A stretch of DNA of 64,000 bases from an uncultured Balneola sp. (GTDB lineage: Bacteria; Bacteroidota; Rhodothermia; Balneolales; Balneolaceae), in assembly GCA_913058495.1 (NCBI GenBank), contig CAJXQC010000003.1, positions 1-64,000 of the forward strand. Direction: 5' to 3'. The notes below the pieces were generated by a model. The model saw only the letters and a program-made list of their open reading frames with translations, was not told the DNA's origin and made no database searches. Made by a program: the position numbers and the translations under genes. This document shows, piece by piece, positions 26,531 to 35,037 of the stretch (position 1 is its first letter; each line of letters begins with the position of its first letter).

Positions 26531-26573
26531 CAAAGAGCTTCCCCTCCACCGGAGGGGATTGAGGGGTGGGTTA
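26531..26573. repeat. Intergenic palindromic repeat, CCCCTCC-type
   Basis: Contains a 7-bp hairpin CCCCTCC-ACC-GGAGGGG at 26541-26557, followed by ATTGAGGGGTGGG. This phrase resembles a dispersed intergenic palindromic element that I know from Bacteroidota genomes. Whether it is repeated elsewhere in this genome cannot be checked here. Confidence 0.5.
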
Positions 26574-26630
26574 ATACTAACTATTATGATTTGTATATTG
26601 TATTTTAAAATCAATTTCTACAGAATTTAG

Positions 26631-28094
26631 ATGGCATTAGACAGGCAGGATAAAGCACTACGGGAATTTAAACAGATCATGGAAGATCTGGTACACTTGT
26701 TGAGAACTTCAACCAGAGTGCAACTTACGTACATGTGCTGGGTAAATCATTCCAGACAACAATTTGTGTGGGAAACAAACAGCACAGTTTTGCCAAATGT
26801 GATGTTTCAGGATCGTGTGAATTTTGATCATCATTTTCTAAACGACTATAAAGAGATCGAAGAAATTACGGTCCTTAAAGTAGGCGAGGATATTGCCAAA
26901 GGTAAGTTGATGCATTATTTCGACTTTGTACAGGCGAAAACCATGGTGTTGGTACCATTCAGGAATAAAGGAGAAACAGTAGCAATTACAGTTCTTGAAA
27001 GCGATCTGGATATTGAAGTAGAGCGGATCAAAGATCAGATACTTTCATATAACAATGCTCTTGTAAATGTTTTGGACACCTATCTGGAAGTGGTAGATCT
27101 GCATGAACAACAGAAAGAATGGGAAGTGTATGAAAAATCTCTTTCGAAGTTCAATCCCCGTCAGCATAAAGTAGAAATTTTGAAAACCATGCTGAATGAA
27201 ATGCAAAGTTGTATTCCCAAGGGAAATGTTTCACTGCTTTGTCATGGAATGGATACCTGGAATGTTGTTTTGAATTCAGAAAAGTCAGCTAAACCGGGTA
27301 AAATTGGACTCAAAGTTGAGGACAAAAGTGTTGCTTACGACGCACTGGAAAAAGGAGAGCCGGTATTTTCGATGCACTTCAACAATAACCCCAAGCGAAT
27401 TTCCAGCGGAGAAGGAATTACAGAAGGGGCTAGTTATGCCATTCCGATCGTAATACATGATCGCAGACAAGCCGTGGTAGTTGTAAGTGATGAAGATCCG
27501 CTATCATTTAAAGATTCCACCAAACATAAACTTTCAAATTTAGTTCGTGTTGCAAGCTTAACCATTCAGGCTACGTTGAATAAAGCGTCAATGACCACTG
27601 ATCTTCTGACTCATAGTTTTGATGCATATATGCCGGAATTATGGGAAGCAACGGTAGATACAGAATTAAAGAGAACAGACAGTGATTCCAGAACCAAAAC
27701 ATGGTTTGGATTGATTTCTCCGGATGATATTTCAGCTTTACGAACTAAATTTCGACTTGAAGAGCTTCAGAAAATTCAGGAAGACTTTGTTCGGTTTCTG
27801 AATCCGAGTGTATATGGTTTTCCGGGGTTCATTGGCTTCAACTCGGATTACGTGTACAGCTTCATCATTCAAAGTGATAAAGAAGATGCTGTTGAGGCAT
27901 GGATTGAAAAATTTAAAACCCGACTTGCACACGGCCTCAGATTATCGAACGGACACACCATAAATATCAGGTTTAAAATTGGATTAACTCAGCTGAGTGA
28001 GGATTGCACAAACTCTTATCAGGTTCTTACAAAAGCGAAAAAAGCACATGCAGAAGCTGTAAATGATTCTGAAGTGGTGGCAGTTGTAGCTTGA
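26631..28094 (+). CDS. GAF-domain protein with degenerate GGDEF-like C-terminus
   Basis: A 487-residue soluble protein. Two GAF-like regions are inferred at about 15-155 (VLVPFRNKGETVAITVLE) and about 170-320 (ASYAIPIVIHDRRQAVVVVSDEDPLSF). The last part, about 340-480, has the strand-helix order of a GGDEF fold (TWFGLISPDDISALRTKF, VYGFPGFIGFNSDYVYSFII), but the GGDEF signature itself is missing, so it should not make cyclic-di-GMP. The gene overlaps deoB in TGATG, so the two are translationally coupled. Function is unknown; a ligand-sensing role tied to nucleoside metabolism is one possibility. Confidence 0.6.
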   Translation: MALDRQDKALREFKQIMEDLVHLLRTSTRVQLTYMCWVNHSRQQFVWETNSTVLPNVMFQDRVNFDHHFLNDYKEIEEITVLKVGEDIAKGKLMHYFDFVQAKTMVLVPFRNKGETVAITVLESDLDIEVERIKDQILSYNNALVNVLDTYLEVVDLHEQQKEWEVYEKSLSKFNPRQHKVEILKTMLNEMQSCIPKGNVSLLCHGMDTWNVVLNSEKSAKPGKIGLKVEDKSVAYDALEKGEPVFSMHFNNNPKRISSGEGITEGASYAIPIVIHDRRQAVVVVSDEDPLSFKDSTKHKLSNLVRVASLTIQATLNKASMTTDLLTHSFDAYMPELWEATVDTELKRTDSDSRTKTWFGLISPDDISALRTKFRLEELQKIQEDFVRFLNPSVYGFPGFIGFNSDYVYSFIIQSDKEDAVEAWIEKFKTRLAHGLRLSNGHTINIRFKIGLTQLSEDCTNSYQVLTKAKKAHAEAVNDSEVVAVVA

Positions 28095-29281
28095 TGGGAA
28101 ATTTTTATCTCATAATAGTTGATGGATTAGGTGTCGGTACTCAGGAAGATGCTCATCTTTACGGCGACGAAGGGATGAACACGCTTGGTAATGTGAGTGA
28201 AGAAACTCAATGTAAACTTCCGAATCTGGGCAAGATGGGAATTGGAAATATTATTCCATTGTCCTCAGTTCCTGAAGAAGATAATCCCACCGCAGCTTTT
28301 GGAAAAATGAGGGAAGTTTCAGCAGGCAAAGATTCCACAACAGGACATTGGGAAATAGCAGGTATTCATCTCGAAAAACCATTTCCAACGTACCCAAATG
28401 GATTTCCTGAAGATGTGATCGAGAAATTTTGTAAAGGAATTGGAATCGAAAAAGCACTGTGTAATCTACCTTATTCAGGTACAGATGTAATTCGGGATTA
28501 TGGCGAAGAACATATTAAAACCGGTTATCCAATTGTATACACTTCAGCAGATAGTGTATTTCAGGTTGCTTGTCATGAAGATGTCGCCTCAGTTGAAATG
28601 CTTTATCAATGGTGTGAATTTGCCAGAAAAGAAATCTGTGTTGGAGAACATGAAGTTGGCAGAGTTATAGCAAGACCGTTTACCGGAACGTACCCGTACG
28701 ATCGAATTTCTGATCAGCGAAAAGACTATTCAGCAATTCCTCCTGAGAATAATATTAACGAAGTGCTACAGGCTAATGGAATCAAAACCTACTCCATTGG
28801 TAAAGTAATAGATCTTTTTGCCGGGAAAGGGTTTTCACAATACCGTAAAACCAAAAATAATGCAGAAGGAATTTCTCAGCTTCTATCCGCAATGAGTGCT
28901 GTAGAGAACAGTTTCGTTTTTGTAAACTTGATTGATACTGATCAATTGTATGGTCACAGACTTGATCCTGAGGGTTTTGCTCAGAGTCTGGAAGAATTCG
29001 ACAGAGCACTTCCGGCAATTCTTTCAAAGCTAAAGGAAGATGATGTCTTGGTAATTACAGGAGATCATGGAAACGATCCCTGTTCGAACTCCACGGATCA
29101 TTCACGAGAGTTTGTACCATTGTTAGTATATCCGGGAAGTATCCGTCAGAAGGATAACCCGTCAGACAGATCTATGAATCTTGGAACTCGAGAAACTTTT
29201 GCGGACGTTGCTGTCTCTGCAGCTGATTTCTTTGAAGTAGAATCTATTTTTAAAGGCGATTCCTTTTTGAGAATAGTATGA
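28094..29281 (+). CDS. deoB: Phosphopentomutase
   Basis: A 395-residue metalloenzyme of the alkaline phosphatase superfamily that interconverts ribose-1-phosphate (or the deoxy form) and ribose-5-phosphate in nucleoside salvage. Key features are the N-terminal metal site (FYLIIVDGLGVG), the phospho-threonine loop KDSTTGHWEIAG near residue 79, and the C-terminal metal ligands TGDHGNDP near residue 321. The length matches DeoB. The ATG at 28094 overlaps the upstream stop; the track start is a TTG one codon earlier. Activity would complement the uracil catabolism at the start of the window, but the two loci are far apart. Confidence 0.92.
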   Translation: MGNFYLIIVDGLGVGTQEDAHLYGDEGMNTLGNVSEETQCKLPNLGKMGIGNIIPLSSVPEEDNPTAAFGKMREVSAGKDSTTGHWEIAGIHLEKPFPTYPNGFPEDVIEKFCKGIGIEKALCNLPYSGTDVIRDYGEEHIKTGYPIVYTSADSVFQVACHEDVASVEMLYQWCEFARKEICVGEHEVGRVIARPFTGTYPYDRISDQRKDYSAIPPENNINEVLQANGIKTYSIGKVIDLFAGKGFSQYRKTKNNAEGISQLLSAMSAVENSFVFVNLIDTDQLYGHRLDPEGFAQSLEEFDRALPAILSKLKEDDVLVITGDHGNDPCSNSTDHSREFVPLLVYPGSIRQKDNPSDRSMNLGTRETFADVAVSAADFFEVESIFKGDSFLRIV

Positions 29282-29292
29282 AAACCTCCAAA

Positions 29293-29316
29293 TTTTAAGT
29301 ACTAAAGAACTTAAAA
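29293..29316. repeat. AT-rich inverted repeat after deoB
   Basis: Arms TTTTAAGT and ACTTAAAA are separated by 8 bp, 12 bp after the deoB stop. The stem is AT-only apart from one pair and no T-run follows. A weak terminator is possible. Confidence 0.25.
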
Positions 29317-29453
29317 ATTCGTATATTGGGTATTGCTTTCATCAGGAGCGTTGACTTTCGAAGCTTTGAAAAAAGGTTGCAACCATTCAGCTTATTTAAT
29401 TTACGTCTCGCCCTTTGTAGCTTTAGTACTAATTTTCACCAAATATATTTACC

Positions 29454-30308
29454 GTGGCAAAAAGTTCCGGAATCTCAACTCGTGAGTCAGAATCCTTAGA
29501 TCGTTATCTGCACGAGATTGGAAAAGAGAAACTTATTACGCCAGATGATGAAGTACGTCTGGCCAAAGAAATACAGAAAGGTAGCCAACGAGCGCTGGAA
29601 GATTTAACAAAAGCCAACCTTCGTTTTGTTGTTTCTGTAGCAAAGCAATATCAAAATCAGGGTTTATCTTTAGGTGATTTGATAAACGAAGGGAATCTTG
29701 GTTTGATCAAAGCTGCAAAGCGATTCGATGAAACCCGTGGATTTAAGTTTATTTCTTATGCAGTATGGTGGATTCGTCAGTCTATTCTTCAGGCACTTGC
29801 AGAACAATCAAGAATTGTTCGTTTACCACTAAACCGTGTAGGTGCATTAAACAAAATTGGTAAAGAGCTTTCAAAGCTTGAGCAAGAATACGAACGTATT
29901 CCTTCTGCTCATGAACTTGCTGAAAGTCTTGAAATGACGGTGGGTGAAGTTGCTGATACACTGAAAATATCAGGTCGTCACCTTTCAATGGATGCACCTT
30001 TTGCTCAAGGAGAGGATAACAGGCTACTTGATGTTCTTGAAAATGAGGAAATTCCGAATCCTGATTTCGAATTGATGGGCGAATCTCTGAAAGTGGAGAT
30101 CGAAAGAGCGTTATCTAAACTAACAAAAAGAGAAGCAGAAGTTATCAGATTGTATTTTGGAATTGGTCGTGAGCATTCGCTAACCCTTGAAGAGATTGGA
30201 GAACGTTTCGATCTTACACGTGAGCGTGTTCGTCAGATCAAAGAAAAAGCATTAAGAAAACTTCGTCACCATAACAGAAGTGCTGCTCTTAGAGCTTATT
30301 TAGGATAA
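29454..30308 (+). CDS. rpoD: Primary RNA polymerase sigma factor, RpoD/SigA type
   Basis: A 284-residue sigma-70 protein from a GTG start at 29454. Regions are in standard order: 1.2 ([20 protein letters not shown]), 2 ([50 protein letters not shown]), 3 ([18 protein letters not shown]) and 4 ([24 protein letters not shown]). The short form without region 1.1 is the normal housekeeping sigma of Bacteroidota and relatives, where it recognises TTTG/TAnnTTTG promoters. It is followed by a strong terminator that overlaps the end of the convergent pstB gene. Confidence 0.95.
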   Translation: MAKSSGISTRESESLDRYLHEIGKEKLITPDDEVRLAKEIQKGSQRALEDLTKANLRFVVSVAKQYQNQGLSLGDLINEGNLGLIKAAKRFDETRGFKFISYAVWWIRQSILQALAEQSRIVRLPLNRVGALNKIGKELSKLEQEYERIPSAHELAESLEMTVGEVADTLKISGRHLSMDAPFAQGEDNRLLDVLENEEIPNPDFELMGESLKVEIERALSKLTKREAEVIRLYFGIGREHSLTLEEIGERFDLTRERVRQIKEKALRKLRHHNRSAALRAYLG

Positions 30309-30333
30309 CCAATCCTGACCGAATTAGAATTTC

Positions 30334-30370
30334 AAGCCTCACCAATTAATTTTGAGTGAGGCTTTTTTTT
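30334..30370 (+). terminator. Rho-independent terminator of rpoD
   Basis: A 9-bp stem AAGCCTCAC / GTGAGGCTT with a 13-nt loop and eight T residues. The pstB stop codon lies in the loop region, so the two convergent genes are tightly packed. Confidence 0.9.
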
Positions 30371-31200
30371 GCCTTATCAAGAATAAAATTAGCAATCACA
30401 AAATTCATTTTCAGATAGTCTTTTGTTTGCTGATTATCCGGATTTTGAAATAGTTTATGTACAGGGCCTTGTTCTATGATTTTTCCATCACACAGAAATA
30501 CAAGCTGGTCAGCTATTCTTTCAGCTTGTTGAATGTTATGAGTTACAAACACAATGGTATAGTGCTCTTTTAATTTCAGGATGGTTTCTTCAATAAATCG
30601 AGTTGAAACCGGATCTAACGAAGAAGTAGGCTCATCCAGTAAAATTATTTCAGGTTTAATGGCTAGTGCTCTGGCTATACATAAACGTTGCTGTTGCCCA
30701 ATAGATAGAGAACTTGCTTCATCGTTCAGGCGGTGCGAGACCTCTTTCCATAAAGAAACTGCTTTGAGTTGGTCTTCTACAATTTTCAGCTTTTCAATAC
30801 TGTTTAGTTTCCTCTGATGCTGAACTCCAAACAGAACGTTTTCTGAAATTGATCGGGGAAAAACACAGGGCTTTTGAAATACCATTCCGATCTTGCTTCT
30901 CAATAATGCTGTATCTTTATCATTAGAATAGATCTCTATGTCATTATATTGTAAAGATCCCTGAATGTTAATCCCATTAACATCGTCGTTAATACGATTA
31001 AAACTTCTAATTAAGGTTGACTTCCCACTTCCGGATGGACCAATGATACAAGTGATTTCATTTTCAGGTATTGAAAGGTCAATGTCACTGAGAATGTGAG
31101 ATTGATCTATCCATACATTTAGCCCTGAAGCTTTAAGTACTGATTTTGGTTCAGCGTCGTTTCTTGAACGAACTACTTGCAGAGAGTTATTGCTTTTCAT
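30346..31200 (-). CDS. pstB: Phosphate ABC transporter ATP-binding protein
   Basis: A 284-residue ABC ATPase that powers high-affinity phosphate import. Walker A is GPSGSGKSTLIRS, Walker B is EIILLDEPTSSLDP, and the H-loop is TIVFVTHNIQQAE. The signature motif reads LSIGQQQR, with Ile in place of the usual Gly at the second position, a small variation. An N-terminal extension of about 20 residues precedes the ABC fold. Overlap of 4 bp with pstA indicates a pstSCAB operon. The usual partner phoU is not next to it; rpoD follows in the opposite direction. Confidence 0.92.
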   Translation of the reverse strand: MKSNNSLQVVRSRNDAEPKSVLKASGLNVWIDQSHILSDIDLSIPENEITCIIGPSGSGKSTLIRSFNRINDDVNGINIQGSLQYNDIEIYSNDKDTALLRSKIGMVFQKPCVFPRSISENVLFGVQHQRKLNSIEKLKIVEDQLKAVSLWKEVSHRLNDEASSLSIGQQQRLCIARALAIKPEIILLDEPTSSLDPVSTRFIEETILKLKEHYTIVFVTHNIQQAERIADQLVFLCDGKIIEQGPVHKLFQNPDNQQTKDYLKMNFVIANFILDKAKKSLTQN

Positions 31201-32045
31201 GATAAGGAAAATTTGTTTTTACGAACTCTTATAAAAAGTGCGGATATACTAAATAACATGACCAGAATTATAAGAATGAAACTTGAACCCCAGGCATTCT
31301 GAAGAGCCACAGGATCTGTTGCTTGTTGAGCTAATGCTAAAATATGAGTTGGTAGTGTTGAAACCGGCTCACGAAGACCTGTTGGTAACTCAACTCCTGA
31401 AAAAGCAGTTGCAATAAACATAATAGGTGCGGTTTCTCCTATTGCTCTGGCTAATCCGATCAAAAGCCCGGTTACAGCTCCCGAAAATCCCTGAGGAAGT
31501 AAAACCTTAGTAATCGTCTGCCATTTATCAAGCCCCAAAGCCAACGCACTTTCACGGTAAATTGTAGGAATATTATTGATGGATTGAAAAGTTGATAAGA
31601 TGATGGTTGGCAACATCATTATTGCAAGAATCACAGAGCCAACGAACCAGGAAATTCCAAATCCAAAAATATTTACAAATAGTATTAGCCCGAAAATGCC
31701 AAATACAACAGAAGGAATACCATTAAGACCAAATATCAAAATATCACTGAAGTTCTGACCTCTCGAGCTTTTCAAATATTCGCTTTTATAAATGGCGGCA
31801 CCAATTGAGATCGGTAAACTCAGGCAAGCAGCTACAAAAACGATCAGGACACTTCCCAAAAGTTGATATAAAACTCCTCCCTCAGATCCAAAATTAGAAG
31901 CTTTCGTAGTTATAAATTCAAAACTAATAGCAGGAACTCCATTCCAAAATATTACTCCAAAGAGAAATATAAGTACTATAAAACAAAGAGTTACAGAGAG
32001 CTGAGTAATCCGTGTAAACAATATATTTTTTGAAGCTCTATTCAT
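31197..32045 (-). CDS. pstA: Phosphate ABC transporter permease PstA
   Basis: A membrane permease of 282 residues with six hydrophobic segments and the EAA loop (SALALGLDKWQTITKVLLPQGFSGAVTG, here given as the short motif ALALGLDKWQTITKVLLPQG) that docks PstB. The start is moved to ATG 32045: the track start lies 57 bp further inside pstC and adds a hydrophilic leader. The 8-bp overlap with pstC is typical for co-translated permease subunits. The C-terminal phrase GETAPIMFIATAFSG is characteristic of PstA. Confidence 0.92.
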   Translation of the reverse strand: MNRASKNILFTRITQLSVTLCFIVLIFLFGVIFWNGVPAISFEFITTKASNFGSEGGVLYQLLGSVLIVFVAACLSLPISIGAAIYKSEYLKSSRGQNFSDILIFGLNGIPSVVFGIFGLILFVNIFGFGISWFVGSVILAIMMLPTIILSTFQSINNIPTIYRESALALGLDKWQTITKVLLPQGFSGAVTGLLIGLARAIGETAPIMFIATAFSGVELPTGLREPVSTLPTHILALAQQATDPVALQNAWGSSFILIILVMLFSISALFIRVRKNKFSLS

Positions 32046-32910
32046 ATAGTCGTTGCCCCTTTTTGGAATAATATTGAGCAGTGACTGTAAATAGTAATAC
32101 AATGGAAAGAAGAATAAAGCTCATAAAGATCATGGCACTAAAATGTACGGAACCAAAAGCTGTCTCAGCTATTTCACGACCAAGCTTAGAAGTAATAGTT
32201 TGACCGGGTGTAAGAAAGTTAAAGAATGGAGAAGCTATTTTGTCTATACTTCCTATGACTAACATTACAGCCATAGTTTCTCCTAACGCTCTGCCCAATG
32301 CTAACAAAACAGCACCAATAATATTCGATTTCGCAATTGGCAAAAGAGTGCTGATAATGACCTCATATCGATATAATCCAAGTCCTTTTGATGCTTCTCT
32401 GTATTTGGATGGGATGCTCCTGAATGCATCATCTGAAAGCGTTATTATAGTTGGTAAGATCATGATCGAAAGCAAAATACCTGCAGTCAGTAAAGTTCGA
32501 CCGGTTTGTAACTGAAAAAGATCTTGAATCCAGATACTAAAAAAAGCAATTCCTATGAGTCCATAAACGATGGAGGGGATGCCTACTAAAAGTTCTAGAA
32601 GAGATTTTACAGCATATCGATATTTTTGTGGCAGTATCTCAGCCGTAAAAACAGAAGCTGCAATCCCAAGTGGAGTTGCAAGGATGAGTGCTATGAAAGT
32701 GACAACGAATGTTCCATACACCATAGAAAGAATACCAAATTTTCCATGATATGGAGCCCATTCTAAACTCAGCAATGAAAACTTGCTAAACGTAATTGCT
32801 TCCCAACTATAAAAAAATAAAAGTACTAAAACTATAAATACTATAGCGGCGCTTAACAGAGCCGAGAATAAAACATAATTCTTCCCAAACCTACTGGTTA
32901 ATGCGGACAT
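32038..32910 (-). CDS. pstC: Phosphate ABC transporter permease PstC
   Basis: A 290-residue inner-membrane permease with six hydrophobic segments. PstC-type phrases are present: VYGTFVVTFIALILATPLGI, LLELLVGIPSIVYGLIG, and the EAA loop EASKGLGLYRYEVIISTLLP followed by GRALGETMAVMLVIGS. It pairs with PstA to form the phosphate channel. Its start overlaps the pstS end by 20 bp. Nothing unusual is seen. Confidence 0.92.
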   Translation of the reverse strand: MSALTSRFGKNYVLFSALLSAAIVFIVLVLLFFYSWEAITFSKFSLLSLEWAPYHGKFGILSMVYGTFVVTFIALILATPLGIAASVFTAEILPQKYRYAVKSLLELLVGIPSIVYGLIGIAFFSIWIQDLFQLQTGRTLLTAGILLSIMILPTIITLSDDAFRSIPSKYREASKGLGLYRYEVIISTLLPIAKSNIIGAVLLALGRALGETMAVMLVIGSIDKIASPFFNFLTPGQTITSKLGREIAETAFGSVHFSAMIFMSFILLSIVLLFTVTAQYYSKKGQRLYE

Positions 32911-33718
32911 AACCAGCCTCTTCTACTAATGTTTGACCTTGGTCACTCAATACATAATCAATAAATTGTTTTGTGATTCCTTTAGCTGGTCCGGCTGTAA
33001 CAATCAGTAAATCACGAGTAATTGGAAAAGTCCCATTGACAATATTCTCTAATGTGGGTTCGATTTTATCACCGTTAGGCATTAAAATGGTTAAGCCTCG
33101 CACATCATCATTAAGCCATGCATTTGATAACATCCCTATGGCTGAATTACTTTGGGTAAGAGCGGTTTGTTCTTCATTATTAGATCCAAGTACCAAATCA
33201 GCTCCCGGAGCTTCCGCTTCTTTATCACCAAATACTGCTTTCATGAAGACGTGTCTGGTTCCTCTGGAAGTTTCTTTATCAATACAGAGGATGTCCATAT
33301 CAGGACCTCCAAGATCACTCCAGTTAATTATTTTTCCTGAATAAATATCTCTTATTTGTTGTAACGATAATGTGGTTATTCCTGCTTCATAAATTTCAGA
33401 AGAAACTACCGGAACAACTGCATCTTTACCGATCGATATTACATTGAAGTCAATTTCAGGATATTTAGTTTTTTCCTGTTCAGTAATATCTCTGGAAGTC
33501 ATCCCGATTTCTAATTTACCTTCTCCAACCTGATTAATTCCAACGCCCGAACCACCTGCATTCACAATTATTCTTATATCGGGATTGTTTTCACGGTAAG
33601 TTTCCGCTGCTTTTGAGATAACAGGAAGCACTGTTGTTGAGCCTCCAATATTTACGGTTTCTCTTTCGGTACAATTCAAGAGAAAAACGGAAAGAACAGT
33701 GATGGCTAGAATTCTCAT
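32891..33718 (-). CDS. pstS: Phosphate-binding lipoprotein PstS
   Basis: A 275-residue lipoprotein from ATG 33718; the signal peptide MRILAITVLSVFLLNC ends in a lipobox. The track start 69 bp earlier adds a non-signal leader. Phosphate-site motifs are GGSTTVLPVISKAAE, NAGGSGVGINQVGEG and ETSRGTRHVF. The short (about 250-residue mature) form is the class common in Bacteroidota and Firmicutes. It opens the pstSCAB operon. A TACCTTTG element 74 bp upstream could be its promoter. Confidence 0.93.
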   Translation of the reverse strand: MRILAITVLSVFLLNCTERETVNIGGSTTVLPVISKAAETYRENNPDIRIIVNAGGSGVGINQVGEGKLEIGMTSRDITEQEKTKYPEIDFNVISIGKDAVVPVVSSEIYEAGITTLSLQQIRDIYSGKIINWSDLGGPDMDILCIDKETSRGTRHVFMKAVFGDKEAEAPGADLVLGSNNEEQTALTQSNSAIGMLSNAWLNDDVRGLTILMPNGDKIEPTLENIVNGTFPITRDLLIVTAGPAKGITKQFIDYVLSDQGQTLVEEAGYVRINQ

Positions 33719-33791
33719 AGAAAATTTAGGTTTTATGTTTCTGGTACAAGTACGAAAGTATAATAAACTTAGATTGGGGTATATCAATAGA

Positions 33792-33799
33792 CAAAGGTA
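33792..33799 (-). promoter_or_regulatory. Candidate -7 element for the pst operon
   Basis: TACCTTTG on the minus strand matches the Bacteroidota TAnnTTTG consensus and lies about 74 bp before pstS. No clear -33 TTG is seen at the right distance, so this is tentative. Confidence 0.3.
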
Positions 33800-33863
33800 G
33801 AGTTGGACCTTTTTTAAAATGAGTGAAAGGGATATAAAAGTCCTAACAATTAGATAACATTTC

Positions 33864-34973
33864 TTAGATCATATCAAACGCAGAGACAAAAGCTGGTTTG
33901 TCTTTTAATTCAGAGGAATCTTCTGAGTTCATATCAATATCACGGACCATCAGATTGGCTTTTACGACTCCGTTGATAGTATGAAGTAAACCAAGTTTAT
34001 TTTTTGTAACCAAAGATTTTGCTGTATTGGATTTTTCATCATGCCATATCATTCCCATAAAATAACCCAGATCCGAACATGCATGCTCCATAAGGTTTTG
34101 GGTCTTATTAGCATGTCCGGGTTTATACCATAGAGAGTCAAAGGCTAAAAATTTGAGTCTGTCCGGTTTAAAAAGTCTTTTAAAAAAAGGAATTTTAGGC
34201 AAAACTCTTAGCATCATAAATCCTTTCCATCCGGGCATTTCAACAATTTCCCAATGGACAGGGATTGCCCTGATTCCCGCAATTTCTTCACCATTCTGTT
34301 TAAACACATAACAAGTCCCAAAATCTTCTAAAGAGTCAGTAAATACAAAATTATGGTCGTTATAGAAATGTCGCAAAGAGCTACTAAAAGACTCATGCTT
34401 ATCCTTATCTAATGATACAACTTCATCGCGGTTTTTTGGGAAAAAACGACTGAAAAGAAAAGTATTGATTACTCTGATTTCTTTAAAACCAAAAGACTCA
34501 CACAATTCTTTTGAAAGTGAATTATCAGCTTCTACATACGCATAATAAAGTCCTTTTTGATCAACTTTTAAAAAAGGTTTTTGAAGCTCTTTCTGGAATA
34601 ATTTTTCAATATTACTTCTTAGTACGTTAGGTTTCTTTTGAGTTGATACGTTTGATCTTGTGCGCTTTTGCTTTTTTAGAGGATTGTAAACGGAGAGGTA
34701 CCTTACATAAAGTGCCTTCAGAGAAGTGGAATTAAATGTGATGTTTCTTTCGATAAATCCCGCAGTACCTAAAACCCTTTCTCTTTTTTTAATCTGGATA
34801 AAAGTTATATCCGAAATCTTTTCATCGTTTAGATTGGTTTGAACATGCCTGTATCTAAGCTTGCCGGGAGTTCCAAGAACGGTTTTGTTTAATAGATTCA
34901 GAATACTTTTAGAATGACCCTTTTTAGTGGTCACGGTTAAATCAGAATCAACTTTTCTGTGTTGGGAATTCAT
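33864..34973 (-). CDS. GNAT-like acyltransferase-fold protein, unknown substrate
   Basis: A 369-residue soluble protein. The N-terminal half reads like a GNAT acetyltransferase (ITFIQIKKRERVLGTAGFIER and ALYVRYLSVYNP), and FKEIRVINTFLFSRFFP with GTCYVFKQNGEEIAGIRA suggests a second GNAT-like half. No exact family is recognised. It is divergent from the sensor kinase at 35038 with only 64 bp between starts, so a shared regulatory region is possible. A basic linker (KKQKRTRSNVSTQKKPN) joins the two parts. Confidence 0.55.
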   Translation of the reverse strand: MNSQHRKVDSDLTVTTKKGHSKSILNLLNKTVLGTPGKLRYRHVQTNLNDEKISDITFIQIKKRERVLGTAGFIERNITFNSTSLKALYVRYLSVYNPLKKQKRTRSNVSTQKKPNVLRSNIEKLFQKELQKPFLKVDQKGLYYAYVEADNSLSKELCESFGFKEIRVINTFLFSRFFPKNRDEVVSLDKDKHESFSSSLRHFYNDHNFVFTDSLEDFGTCYVFKQNGEEIAGIRAIPVHWEIVEMPGWKGFMMLRVLPKIPFFKRLFKPDRLKFLAFDSLWYKPGHANKTQNLMEHACSDLGYFMGMIWHDEKSNTAKSLVTKNKLGLLHTINGVVKANLMVRDIDMNSEDSSELKDKPAFVSAFDMI

Positions 34974-35037
34974 TAAAAAAAGAAAGAATTATAATTACCG
35001 GTTACTATTCTGCCTTGTTTTGCGTTACATTTCACAT

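Noticed and set aside
32973-33344. Plus-strand ORF of 123 residues opposite pstS
   Set aside because: The opposite strand is clearly PstS; the ORF shows no family features.
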